Shown here one piece after another: positions 17,965-26,707 of a stretch of 50,549 nucleotides of DNA. The stretch comes from Deltaproteobacteria bacterium. GTDB lineage: Bacteria; Desulfobacterota; Deferrisomatia; Deferrisomatales; BM512. Position numbers and translations under genes: made by a program. Where the stretch lies: the NCBI GenBank assembly GCA_030591565.1, contig JAUVAU010000010.1:1-50549 (forward strand), read 5' to 3'. The notes beneath the pieces are model-generated. The model was not told where the DNA came from. It did not search any database and saw only the letters and a program-made list of their open reading frames with translations. Numbering within the stretch: position 1 is the first letter of the stretch; every line of letters begins with the position of its first letter.

Positions 17965-18995
17965 ACAAGACCCTTTCCCAGCTGGCCTCGATGATCGGCG
18001 CCGATGTCGAGGGCGATGGCGACATCGTCGTCACCGGCGTCGCCGCCCTGGATGAAGCGGGGGCCGGTGACCTGAGCTTTTTGGCTAACTCCAAGTATGA
18101 AAAGCTGCTGGACCGGACCGGGGCAGCGGCGGTGGTGGTTGGACCGGCTCACAGAGACACTGGCGCCATGCCAAAGCTGGTGATGGATAACCCCTACCTC
18201 GGGTTCGCCAGGGCGGTGTGCATAATCAGGCCGCTCACCCATCCCGGCCATGGTGTCAGCGATTGCGCCAATATCTCGGAAGAAGCCACCCTGTCTGAAG
18301 ATGTGACGGTGATGGCGGGCGCGACGATTGAAGCGGGAGCGGTGATCGGCAGTGGTTCGATCATCTACTCCGGCGCGTACATTGGACGGAACGCAAAGAT
18401 TGGCGCTGCTTGCGTTATCTACCCCAACGTCACCATCCGCGAGGAATGCGTGGTGGGCGACAGGGTGGTGCTCCAGCCCAATTGTGTCATCGGCTCCGAT
18501 GGTTTTGGGTACGCTCAAGGGCCCGCCGGTCATCAAAAGTTCAACCAGGTCGGCAACGTGGTCATTGAAGATGACGTGGAGGTCGGCAGCGGCACTACCA
18601 TCGACAGGGGCGCGCTGGGGAGCACCACCATTGGAGCGGGCACCAAGATAGATAATCTGGTGCAGGTAGCTCATAACGTGACGGTAGGCCCCCACAGCAT
18701 GATCCTCTCCCAGGTCGGCATCAGCGGCTCCACCAAGCTGGGAACGGGTGTGGTCATCGCCGGGCAATCGGGCGTGGCCGGACATCTGGAGATTGGCGAC
18801 GGAACGGTCATAGGCGGCAGGTCCGGGGTCACCGGCAATGTCGGACCGGGCGTGACGATGTCGGGTTATCCGCTGATGGAGCACCGCGAGTGGTTAAAAG
18901 CCGCCGTACACATCCGCCATCTGTCCAAGATGGAACGCAGAATCAAAGAGCTTGAAGGTAAAATCAAAGCGCTGGACCCAAAGGGTTCAGACTGA
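17961..18995 (+). CDS. lpxD: UDP-3-O-acylglucosamine N-acyltransferase LpxD
   Basis: A 344-aa LpxD, the third step of lipid A synthesis (N-acylation with an acyl-ACP). The N-terminal uridine-binding domain is followed by a left-handed beta helix of hexapeptide repeats (about 100-300) with IGSDGFGYA and the catalytic His in VQVAHNV. The C-terminus is a helix ([16 protein letters not shown]). The start overlaps skp (ATGA). Confidence 0.96.
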   Translation: MNKTLSQLASMIGADVEGDGDIVVTGVAALDEAGAGDLSFLANSKYEKLLDRTGAAAVVVGPAHRDTGAMPKLVMDNPYLGFARAVCIIRPLTHPGHGVSDCANISEEATLSEDVTVMAGATIEAGAVIGSGSIIYSGAYIGRNAKIGAACVIYPNVTIREECVVGDRVVLQPNCVIGSDGFGYAQGPAGHQKFNQVGNVVIEDDVEVGSGTTIDRGALGSTTIGAGTKIDNLVQVAHNVTVGPHSMILSQVGISGSTKLGTGVVIAGQSGVAGHLEIGDGTVIGGRSGVTGNVGPGVTMSGYPLMEHREWLKAAVHIRHLSKMERRIKELEGKIKALDPKGSD

Positions 18996-19015
18996 GTTTG
19001 AGGGGAAGGTCGCAA

Positions 19016-19450
19016 ATGCTTGATGTAAATGATATCGCGAAAAGATTACCTCACCGCTATCCGATGCTGCTGGTTGATCGTGTGATTGAGATGGAGGCGG
19101 GCAAATCGATCCACGCCATCAAAAACGTCACGATCAACGAAGAGTTCTTCCAGGGGCACTTTCCCGGCGAGCCCATCATGCCCGGCGTGCTCATCGTCGA
19201 GGCGTTGGCGCAAGCTGCGGGGATATGCGCGATAAATGACCCGGACCAGAACCTGCTTGTCCTTTTTCGCGCCATCGACAAGGTGAAGTTTCGCAAGCAG
19301 GTGGTACCCGGCGACCAACTCCACCTCTACGTGACGCTCTTGAAGCAGAGGCGTCAGCTCTGGATCTTCCACGGCAAGGCGATGGTGGATGGTAAAGTGG
19401 TGACCGAAGCTGAAATGTCAGCTGTTGTAACCGAAAAGCCGAACGACTAG
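19016..19450 (+). CDS. fabZ: 3-hydroxyacyl-ACP dehydratase FabZ
   Basis: A 144-aa hot-dog dehydratase of fatty-acid synthesis. The active-site His is in [15 protein letters not shown] and the Glu in [12 protein letters not shown] start it at ATG 19016 ([16 protein letters not shown]), which matches FabZ length and follows AGGGGAAGG; a TTG at 18998 would add six unneeded residues. It supplies acyl chains beside the Lpx acyltransferases, a classic lpxD-fabZ-lpxA trio. Confidence 0.96.
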   Translation: MLDVNDIAKRLPHRYPMLLVDRVIEMEAGKSIHAIKNVTINEEFFQGHFPGEPIMPGVLIVEALAQAAGICAINDPDQNLLVLFRAIDKVKFRKQVVPGDQLHLYVTLLKQRRQLWIFHGKAMVDGKVVTEAEMSAVVTEKPND

Positions 19451-19458
19451 GGGATAAA

Positions 19459-20232
19459 ATGATAGATCAGAGAGCAGTTGTCGATGAACAGGCCCAGTTG
19501 GCCCCCGATGTTGAGGTGGGTCCCTTCGCCATAATCGGGCCCAACGTCAAAATAGGCGCGGGAACCACCGTGGGCGCCCATGCGGTCGTTGATGGCTGGA
19601 CTACGATAGGCGAGAATTGCAGGATATTCCCCCACGCAGCCGTCGGCACCATCCCGCAGGATTTAAAATATAACGGTGAAGAGACCCTCCTGGAGATCGG
19701 CGACCGCACGATGGTCCGTGAATTTGTGACCATCAACATCGGCACCGAGCAGGGCGGCGGGCTGACAAAGGTCGGCAACGATTGCCTGCTGATGGCCTAT
19801 TCCCATGTGGCGCATGACTGCATTGTGGGTAACAATGTGATCATGGCCAATGCCGCGACCCTGGCGGGCCACATAACCGTGGAAGATTTTGTTATAATAG
19901 GGGGGCTGACCGCGGTGCATCAGTTCGTCAGGCTCGGCAGCCACGCGATACTTGGCGGCTGCTCGGCTATAACGCTTGACGTGCCGCCCTATGTCACCGC
20001 TTCGGGAAACAGGGCCAAGCTCTTTGGCCTGAATGTCATAGGGTTAAAACGCCGTGGCTTTGATGGCGATACTATCAAGAGCCTGAGGCGGGTATACAAA
20101 AAGATTTTCAATACCACTGAAACGCTTGCTAACGTGCTGAAAGATATCAAGGCCTCGGAAGAATATGGAAACGAACAGGTCAAGGTTTTCGTTGATTTCA
20201 TTGCAGGTTCCGAGAGGGGAGTGACGAGGTAG
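19459..20232 (+). CDS. lpxA: UDP-N-acetylglucosamine acyltransferase LpxA
   Basis: A 257-aa LpxA, the first step of lipid A synthesis (O-acylation of UDP-GlcNAc). It is a left-handed beta helix built of hexapeptides with the catalytic His region MAYSHVAHDCIVGNNV (about 114-129) and the VHQFVRLG motif, and a helical C-terminus (RRGFDGDTIKSLRR). The length is close to E. coli LpxA. It abuts lpxI with no gap. Confidence 0.97.
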   Translation: MIDQRAVVDEQAQLAPDVEVGPFAIIGPNVKIGAGTTVGAHAVVDGWTTIGENCRIFPHAAVGTIPQDLKYNGEETLLEIGDRTMVREFVTINIGTEQGGGLTKVGNDCLLMAYSHVAHDCIVGNNVIMANAATLAGHITVEDFVIIGGLTAVHQFVRLGSHAILGGCSAITLDVPPYVTASGNRAKLFGLNVIGLKRRGFDGDTIKSLRRVYKKIFNTTETLANVLKDIKASEEYGNEQVKVFVDFIAGSERGVTR

Positions 20233-21033
20233 ATGAGTAGACTTGGAATCATAGCCGGAGCCGGAGAGTTCCCCCTTATCATCGCAAAGGAGTTTATGCG
20301 CAGGGGTGTCGATCCGGTGATCGTGGCAATAGAGGAAGAGGCCGACAAGGAGCTGGACAATGTGGCCGAGACTGTCCACTGGCAGCCGGTTGGCAAGGTC
20401 GGCAAGATTCTGAAGATATTGAAAAAAGAGGGCGTGACCGAGGTGGTCTTCGCCGGCAAGGTGCACAAGGTGCGCATCTTCCGCGACCTCAGACCCGACA
20501 TCAAGGCGCTGACCCTTCTCTGGAACCTCAAGAACCGCAACGACGACACGATCATGCAGAAGGTGGCCGACGTCCTCGAACACGAAGGCATCCACCTGCT
20601 GCCCCAGACTACGCACATGGACGCCTATCTGCCCCAAAAGGAAGTGTTCACCGAGCGTGAGCCCAGCGAAGAGGAACTCCAGGATATCGAGTTCGGGGCA
20701 AAAATTGCGCTTGAGATGGGCAGGATCGATATCGGGCAGACCGTCGTCGTCAAGAAGGGCGCGGTGATGTCCGTCGAGGCGATTGAGGGCACGGATGAGG
20801 CGATATTGCGCGGCTGCTCTTTGGGTAATCGAGACACGGTGGTGGTCAAGGTCGCCAAGCCCCAGCAGGATATGCGCTTTGACGTCCCGGCCATCGGCCT
20901 GGATACGATCAAAATATGCGTAGACGGCGGGGCAAAGGTGCTCGCCATCGAGTCGGGGAAGACCTTTTTCTTCCAGCGCGAACAAGCGATCGAGCTGGCC
21001 AACCGTCACGGGATCTCGATCATAGCGTTTTGA
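20233..21033 (+). CDS. lpxI: UDP-2,3-diacylglucosamine pyrophosphatase LpxI
   Basis: A 266-aa DUF1009 protein, LpxI, which hydrolyses UDP-2,3-diacylglucosamine to lipid X by attack on the alpha phosphate, replacing LpxH. Recognisable stretches are LGIIAGAGEFPLIIAKEF at the N-terminus, VVFAGKVHKVRIF, VKKGAVMSVEAIEGTDEAI and the closing DVPAIGLDTI...GGAKVLAIESGKTF. LpxI is typical of alpha- and deltaproteobacteria. Its place between lpxA and lpxB fits the pathway. Confidence 0.94.
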   Translation: MSRLGIIAGAGEFPLIIAKEFMRRGVDPVIVAIEEEADKELDNVAETVHWQPVGKVGKILKILKKEGVTEVVFAGKVHKVRIFRDLRPDIKALTLLWNLKNRNDDTIMQKVADVLEHEGIHLLPQTTHMDAYLPQKEVFTEREPSEEELQDIEFGAKIALEMGRIDIGQTVVVKKGAVMSVEAIEGTDEAILRGCSLGNRDTVVVKVAKPQQDMRFDVPAIGLDTIKICVDGGAKVLAIESGKTFFFQREQAIELANRHGISIIAF

Positions 21034-21037
21034 TCAT

Positions 21038-22150
21038 ATGCCACAGATAGCCGTAGTCGCCGGAGAAACGTCGGGGGACATCCACGCGGCAAACCTCATA
21101 GCCGCACTGCGTGAGCTTCGGCCTGAGCTTGACGTGTGGGGCGTCGGCGGCGAAAAAATGGCCGAGGCCGGCGCTGAGGTCATCCTCGATTACCGTGAAT
21201 TCTCCGCCATGGGGCTGACCGATGTACTGGCTAAGCTCCCGCAACTTTCCCGCGTCAAAAAACTGATCACCTCCCAATTTCAGATCCGCAAACCAGACCT
21301 CTTTATCCCCGTCGATTTTGGCGGTCTCAATCTAAAACTAGCCAAAATAGCTCGGGAAAACAATATCCCGGTGGTCTACTTCATCCCGCCCAAGGTCTGG
21401 GCCTGGGGTTCGGGTCGGGCCAAGAAGATCAAAGCGCTGGTGGATGAGCTGCTTGTGATCCTCCCCTTTGAAAAAGAGTTCTGGGACGGTCACGGGGTTC
21501 CCTGTACCTATGTGGGTTCGCCGGTTATGGACCATCTCGAAACGCGCAAATTCCACCCTGAAACCGGTCTGGTGGGGCTGCTCCCCGGCAGCCGTGGCGG
21601 CGAGATCAACTCGATCTGGACGCCCATGATGAAGGTCGCCGAAATAATCTCCAGGGGCCGCGACCTTCGCTTCATGGTGCCCAGGGTCAAGGGGCTGGAC
21701 AGCTCTAAAATGGTTATCCCTCCCGCGCTTGAAGGCAGGGTCGAGATAGTGGAGGGCAGGGCGCAGGAAGTGATGGAACGAAGCTCCCTGTGCATAGTGG
21801 CCTCGGGCACGGCGACCCTTGAGTGCGCCCTGGTGGGCACGCCGCTGGTGTCGGTCTACTTTGCCAGCCCGCTCACCGTAGCGGTGGGCAAGATGGTTAT
21901 GCGTGCGCCCTTCTTTTCACTGCCCAACCTGATCGCGGGGAGAGAGGTGGTACCCGAATTTCTACAGGGCAGCCCGGAGACGATAGCGGCGGCGGCTATA
22001 CCGCTTCTCGATGAAACTCCCGAGCGCGGGGAACTCCTGGCGGGTTTGGACGAGATCAAGCGGTTGATGGGCGAACCGGGTGCGAGCCGCAACGCGGCGA
22101 TGCGGATCATAGAGCGGTTGGAGGTTGTCACCGGGGGCCAAACCAGGTGA
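21038..22150 (+). CDS. lpxB: Lipid-A-disaccharide synthase LpxB
   Basis: A 370-aa GT19 glycosyltransferase joining lipid X and UDP-diacylglucosamine. Motifs: VVAGETSGDIHAANLI at the N-terminus, YFIPPKVWAWGSGRAKKI, GLLPGSRGGEI and ASGTATLECALVGTPLV. It starts 4 bp after lpxI and ends inside the start of the next gene. Length is as in the family. Confidence 0.96.
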   Translation: MPQIAVVAGETSGDIHAANLIAALRELRPELDVWGVGGEKMAEAGAEVILDYREFSAMGLTDVLAKLPQLSRVKKLITSQFQIRKPDLFIPVDFGGLNLKLAKIARENNIPVVYFIPPKVWAWGSGRAKKIKALVDELLVILPFEKEFWDGHGVPCTYVGSPVMDHLETRKFHPETGLVGLLPGSRGGEINSIWTPMMKVAEIISRGRDLRFMVPRVKGLDSSKMVIPPALEGRVEIVEGRAQEVMERSSLCIVASGTATLECALVGTPLVSVYFASPLTVAVGKMVMRAPFFSLPNLIAGREVVPEFLQGSPETIAAAAIPLLDETPERGELLAGLDEIKRLMGEPGASRNAAMRIIERLEVVTGGQTR

Positions 22151-22788
22151 AGAAGAAAATCCTCTACGCAATCGCGCCTTACATCGCCTGGATATACTTG
22201 AAGCTCTTGAAGTACACCGCAAGGTACAGCTTCAAGGGAGGCGAGTATCTGGACGAGATACGCGCGCGGGGCGAGGGGATTATCTACTGCTCGTGGCACA
22301 GCCGTCTTATAGGGCCGCTCCCCAAACATGAGAAGGATAATATCGCGGCTGTGATCTCCACCCACGGCGACGCCGAGATTCTCGGCAAGGTGATGACGTG
22401 GGTCGGCTACAAGACGATACGCGGCTCCTCCAACACAGCCGGGACCCAGGCGTTGCGGGGTATTTTGAAATGCGCCAAGAAGGGTCACAATATCTCCATT
22501 ACCCCCGATGGCCCAAAGGGTCCACCGCTGGAAGTAAAAGCCGGAGCCGCCTATGCTGCGATGATGACCGGCCTGAACGTAGTCCCGATTGCCGTGGGGG
22601 CCAGGAAAAAATTAGTGCTGCATACCTGGGATCGCATGCAAATTCCTGCTCCCTTTAGCCCCATGCAGGTTGTTTACGGCAAACCCATGAAGTTCTCCCG
22701 GGATGACGAGATCGAAGAGGTGCAGCGCCGCATCAAGGTCGCCACCGATGAGGTCACGGCCGAGGCGGACCGCCTGGTGGGTGGCTAA
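22147..22788 (+). CDS. DUF374 lysophospholipid acyltransferase-like protein
   Basis: A 213-aa protein of the DUF374 family, related to lysophospholipid/lipid A acyltransferases. Conserved parts are YCSWHSRLIGPLP, ISTHGDAEILGKVM (a serine/histidine-rich active region), TIRGSSNTAGTQALRG and ISITPDGPKGPPLEVKAG. A hydrophobic stretch near the N-terminus suggests membrane association. The GTG start overlaps the lpxB stop. In related clusters it often follows msbA, which is absent here. It is probably a secondary acyltransferase for lipid A or phospholipid; the acceptor is unknown. Confidence 0.85.
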   Translation: MKKKILYAIAPYIAWIYLKLLKYTARYSFKGGEYLDEIRARGEGIIYCSWHSRLIGPLPKHEKDNIAAVISTHGDAEILGKVMTWVGYKTIRGSSNTAGTQALRGILKCAKKGHNISITPDGPKGPPLEVKAGAAYAAMMTGLNVVPIAVGARKKLVLHTWDRMQIPAPFSPMQVVYGKPMKFSRDDEIEEVQRRIKVATDEVTAEADRLVGG

Positions 22789-22793
22789 CACCC

Positions 22794-24110
22794 ATGCTCC
22801 TGATAATTATAGTCCTCTACCAGCTCCTGTTGCTCTTGGTCACACCTGTGGCGCTCCTCTTCTGGGCGTACCGCGCTCTCTCCAGCGAACGTTACAAAAA
22901 AGGGTGGAGCGAGCGGCTGGGGATTTGGGGAGCTATCCCCACGGGAGCGGTATGGCTCCACGGGGCCAGCGTGGGAGAGATGCGTGCCGCCGGGCCGCTG
23001 ATAAAAGAGATTGAAAAGCTGGGCGCGCCGCTCTTGCTGACGACCACCACCGCCACCGGCAGGGATGTCGCCACCGGGCTGGCGGGCGAAGGTGGGTTTG
23101 CGAGGCTGCTGCCCATCGACCTGATTTTCATTTTGTTGCCCATATTTAAAAGGCTGAAACCCGCGGTGCTGATACTCGTGGAGACGGAGCTGTGGCCCGG
23201 GCTGATCTGGGTCGCCAGGATGACCGGCACCCCAGTCGTGATGGTCAGCGGGCGCATCTCCGACCGCTCCTACCCACGCTACCGGAAGATTAAATTCCTC
23301 CTCGGTGATATTCTCCGCTTGATCGATCACATACAAACCCAAAATAAACTGAGCGCGGAGAGGCTTTTGTCCCTTGGCGCTGACGAGGACCGGCTTGAGG
23401 TGGGGGGGGATTTAAAGTCCGATATCGCCGGGCCCGACCACGCGGACCCTGTAAAGTCAGCTTTGGCAAAGGTGAGAGACAGCGGCTGGCACGTCCTCGT
23501 CGCCGGTTCGGTTCATCCCGGTGAAGCATCCGAGATAGCCGAGGCCGCCGTAATGTTAAAGGAAAGCGATGCAAGGGCGGCCCTCGTTCTCGCCCCCAGG
23601 CACCTTGAAAAACTGGCGGAGATAGAAGGCGAGGTCACCGCCAAGGGGCTCAAAGTTTCCAGATGGAGCGAGCTTGAGAGTCCGTCGCCACAGGAAATCT
23701 CCCGGATATTTGAAAGGGGAGAGGTGCTGCTGGTGGATCGCTACGGTCTGCTGACCAACCTCTACGGAGGCGCTACCATCGCCTTTGTTGGCGGGAGCAT
23801 GGTCAACGTGGGAGGGCACAATCTCCTGGAGCCCCTGAACTGGGGTGTGCCGGTCCTTTTCGGCCATAACATGCAAAACACCCCGGATATGCGTGACGAA
23901 GCGTTGACGCGGGGGCTTGGGTTTATCGTTGGCGACGGCGAAGCACTTGCGCGGCGGGTCGCCCACCTCCTGGACCACCCGGAGGAATTGGGTAGGATTA
24001 AAGTTGGTGCGTTGGAGTTCCTTGAGTCCAACCGGGGCGCTACCGGTCGTGCTATGACGATGCTTGAGCAGTTTGGGCTGCGTATCGAAACCGAAAGAGA
24101 CGGGGTTTAG
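22794..24110 (+). CDS. waaA: 3-deoxy-D-manno-octulosonic acid transferase WaaA (KdtA)
   Basis: A 438-aa GT30 enzyme transferring Kdo to lipid IVA at the inner membrane. It has an N-terminal membrane anchor (MLLIIIVLYQLLLLLV), the acceptor site WLHGASVGEMRA with catalytic Glu, TTTTATGRD, ILVETELWPGLI, and the C-terminal nucleotide-binding motif GGSMVNVGGHNLLEPLNWG. Whether one or two Kdo residues are added cannot be read from the sequence. Confidence 0.95.
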   Translation: MLLIIIVLYQLLLLLVTPVALLFWAYRALSSERYKKGWSERLGIWGAIPTGAVWLHGASVGEMRAAGPLIKEIEKLGAPLLLTTTTATGRDVATGLAGEGGFARLLPIDLIFILLPIFKRLKPAVLILVETELWPGLIWVARMTGTPVVMVSGRISDRSYPRYRKIKFLLGDILRLIDHIQTQNKLSAERLLSLGADEDRLEVGGDLKSDIAGPDHADPVKSALAKVRDSGWHVLVAGSVHPGEASEIAEAAVMLKESDARAALVLAPRHLEKLAEIEGEVTAKGLKVSRWSELESPSPQEISRIFERGEVLLVDRYGLLTNLYGGATIAFVGGSMVNVGGHNLLEPLNWGVPVLFGHNMQNTPDMRDEALTRGLGFIVGDGEALARRVAHLLDHPEELGRIKVGALEFLESNRGATGRAMTMLEQFGLRIETERDGV

Positions 24111-24113
24111 CCG

Positions 24114-25244
24114 ATGACGTTGCACTTCTGGGTGAAGGATGTCATGGAGCGCGAGCGATTGGGAAAAGCGGCCAAGTTTGCGCTATTGCCCTTCACCGCG
24201 TTTTCCAAAATTTATTGCTCTGTCATGACGGCCAGAAGGGACCTCTACCGCAAGGGGATTCTCCCCTCTACACACGTTGGTGTCCCGACAATATGCATTG
24301 GTAACATCACCCTTGGCGGAACCGGCAAGACGCCGCTCGTTGAGACTACCTGCAGGATAATCAAGGAGGCGGGCGTGCTGCCCTCGGTGGTCAGCCGTGG
24401 TTACGGTGGCGAGCTGGAGGGGCAGGTCGCCATAGTTTCGGATACCAAGAGGGTATTGCTGAACGCTGTGAAGGCGGGGGATGAGCCGCACCTGCTGGCC
24501 CGGAGGCTGACGGGTATCCCCGTGGTGATCGGGGCCGCCCGGGTCAAGGCGGCGACCGAAGCGGTGGCAAAACTTGGGGTGGGCGCGATTGTGATGGATG
24601 ACGGCTACCAGCATTTACGTATCGCCAGGGATCTCAATATCGTCGCCATCGACGCCAACGCCCCCTTCGGCAATCGGTATTGCCTTCCACGCGGAATGCT
24701 GCGCGAGCCCCCGACGGCGCTTAAGGACGCCCACCTCATCATCCTCACCCGTGCGGGTAAGCTAACCGAAGCGAAGTTGGAAAAGTTGCGGGCCGAGATA
24801 GCCAGCTACAATTCCAGTGCGCCCCTGCTTAGGGCTTTCCACCACCCGGAGAAGGTCGTGGATTTAAGCTCCGGCGAGGAAATGGAGTTGGAGACCCTCA
24901 AGGGTCGCAAGGTCGTGGCCTTTGCGGGGATCGGCAAGCCCGAGGCGTTCTTTAACGAGGTCGAACGTCTTGGCTCCACCCTGACCGAGGCGGTCCCTTT
25001 CCCCGACCATCACCGGTTTGAAGTTGAAGATATGGAGAAGCTGGTCAGGTGGGCCAAGGTGACCAATGCCGAAGCCCTCATAACCACCGAAAAGGATGGC
25101 GTACGGCTGGATGAGGTCGAAAAATTGCCCTTGCCGGTGTGGGTGCTGACCACCAAGATGGAATTGGCCCAGGAGGATGAATCGGTCTTCAAGAATGCCA
25201 TCCTGAAAGTCATAGGCCGGAAAAATATGGGGACAGCACAGTGA
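24114..25244 (+). CDS. lpxK: Tetraacyldisaccharide 4'-kinase LpxK
   Basis: A 376-aa membrane-associated P-loop kinase phosphorylating the lipid A 4' position. The P-loop is GNITLGGTGKTPLVE (about 63-77), then SRGYGG, VMDDGYQHLRIARDL and LPRGMLREPPTAL. The first 45 residues form the membrane-contact helices. It is 3 bp from waaA and overlaps the following hydrolase gene by 4 bp. Confidence 0.95.
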   Translation: MTLHFWVKDVMERERLGKAAKFALLPFTAFSKIYCSVMTARRDLYRKGILPSTHVGVPTICIGNITLGGTGKTPLVETTCRIIKEAGVLPSVVSRGYGGELEGQVAIVSDTKRVLLNAVKAGDEPHLLARRLTGIPVVIGAARVKAATEAVAKLGVGAIVMDDGYQHLRIARDLNIVAIDANAPFGNRYCLPRGMLREPPTALKDAHLIILTRAGKLTEAKLEKLRAEIASYNSSAPLLRAFHHPEKVVDLSSGEEMELETLKGRKVVAFAGIGKPEAFFNEVERLGSTLTEAVPFPDHHRFEVEDMEKLVRWAKVTNAEALITTEKDGVRLDEVEKLPLPVWVLTTKMELAQEDESVFKNAILKVIGRKNMGTAQ

Positions 25245-26446
25245 ACACAGCTATACAATCCGCGCACGCCCAGGCGGAGGCGATAAGAAAAGCGGTTGAG
25301 GCGAGGGCGGAGCTTGTCCGCGAGCTATATATGGACCTGCACGCCATCCCCGAAATTGCCCACCAGGAATTCGAGACCACCAAATATATCAAGGAGTTCC
25401 TCGGCGGTCGTGGTATTACCCTTCATCCTTCGCCCACAGGTACCGGGGGGTATGCGGTTATCGGCTCCAAGCCTCCCTTCGTGCTCTTGCGGGCAGACAT
25501 TGATGCCCTTCCAGTAACGGAAGAGACTGGCGCGACCTACTGCTCCACCAACGAGGGGATGATGCACGCCTGCGGCCACGACGCCCATGCGGCGATCCTC
25601 TTGGCGACGGTGGATGCGTTAGTTTCAGATGAGCTTGAGCTGGACTTCTCGATCATCGCCATGTTCCAGCCCGCCGAAGAGGGACCGGGCGGCTGCCTGC
25701 CCTTCATCGAAGATGGCTTTCTGGAAAAGTTTGACGTGGTACGCGCCTACGCATTGCACCTTTGGCCCGGGCTGAAAACGGGACAGATCGGCCTTACCCC
25801 CGGCCCGGTCATGGCGGCGATGGACACCATGAACCTGACCTTTCGGGGGAAGGGCGGCCACGGCGCGCATCCACAGGACTGCATCGACCCGATCACCGCA
25901 GCGGCTGACGCGATCCTGACCATGCACACCGTCATCACCCGAAAAATCGACCCGCTGGACCCCTCGCTTATCAGCTTCGGCTTGGTTCACGGCGGCACCG
26001 CCCGCAACATCATCCCCGACCATGTGGACGTAGGGGGGACGCTGCGCTGGCTGCGCCCAGAAGTTCAAAAAGAGCTATGGCAGGGGGTAGAACGCGTCGC
26101 CAAATCGGTCGCCAAAGCCCACGGAGCCACCTGCGAAGTGGAACTTGCCAGCGGCTTTCCCCCCACCGTTAACGACAAAGAAGCCACCGAAGTATTGCGC
26201 GAAGCGCTTGGCGCTGTATTGGGAGCCGAAGCCCTGACCAGCTCACACCCGACGATGGGCTCGGAAGATATGAGTTTTATGTTGGAAAAAGTACAGGGCT
26301 GCTACATGCAATTAGGAGCGGGGCCAAGAGAGGGCGAAGCTGAAAATTTGCATAGTTCGAGGTTTCTACCTGAGTTGGGGTGTCTTGAAGTCGGCATTGC
26401 AGCCATGTTGACAGCGGCGTTATGCGGCGCGCCTTTTTCCATCTGA
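25241..26446 (+). CDS. M20-family amidohydrolase
   Basis: A 401-aa metallopeptidase of the M20D/hippurate hydrolase-like group (N-acyl amino acid or indole-amide hydrolases). Metal-binding motifs: RADIDALPVTEETG, HACGHDAHAAILLA, FQPAEEGPGG, and the dimerisation domain with GKGGHGAHPQ. A C-terminal His region is ENLHSSRF, somewhat altered from the usual H(N/S)P.F. The GTG start overlaps lpxK, suggesting translation in the same operon, though the link to lipid A is unclear. The substrate is unknown. Confidence 0.85.
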   Translation: MNTAIQSAHAQAEAIRKAVEARAELVRELYMDLHAIPEIAHQEFETTKYIKEFLGGRGITLHPSPTGTGGYAVIGSKPPFVLLRADIDALPVTEETGATYCSTNEGMMHACGHDAHAAILLATVDALVSDELELDFSIIAMFQPAEEGPGGCLPFIEDGFLEKFDVVRAYALHLWPGLKTGQIGLTPGPVMAAMDTMNLTFRGKGGHGAHPQDCIDPITAAADAILTMHTVITRKIDPLDPSLISFGLVHGGTARNIIPDHVDVGGTLRWLRPEVQKELWQGVERVAKSVAKAHGATCEVELASGFPPTVNDKEATEVLREALGAVLGAEALTSSHPTMGSEDMSFMLEKVQGCYMQLGAGPREGEAENLHSSRFLPELGCLEVGIAAMLTAALCGAPFSI

Positions 26447-26707
26447 CAGCGTCGCGTGCTCGCTCGCAAACTGCGGCGTAGTGAACCTACTGCCTTGTTT
26501 GCTCGCTTGCGCGTCTCCTTGTCAGCCGAAAAAATACTTTGCCGGGATGTCTGAAATGTCAAAGTGAGGGTCTGGTCCCAGAGGATTTCCGAAAAACAGG
26601 GGTTGAGAGGGCAAAAGTGGCAAAGTAAGACTTGACCCCCTTTGTGGTTTTCAAGCAGGTCAACGAGCCGAAGATAGAGCTTTTTCACTCGTATTCAGCT
26701 GAACTTT
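26447..26707. repeat. Intergenic region with short dispersed direct repeats
   Basis: Two similar 20-21-bp segments in the same orientation, 26560-26580 (CAAAGTGAGGGTCTGGTCCC) and 26621-26640 (CAAAGTAAGACTTGACCCCC), lie 61 bp apart. They resemble the dispersed caaagtaaggtctgacccc-type motifs seen beside small transposase genes, but no transposase is present. No other gene is seen in this stretch. GTTCAGCTGAA near 26692-26703 is a palindrome next to the end of the neighbouring minus-strand gene. Confidence 0.5.

Noticed and set aside
26460-26540. Possible CRISPR-like repeats (short GCTCGC motifs)
   Set aside because: Only short, irregular motifs; no regular spacers and no cas genes.
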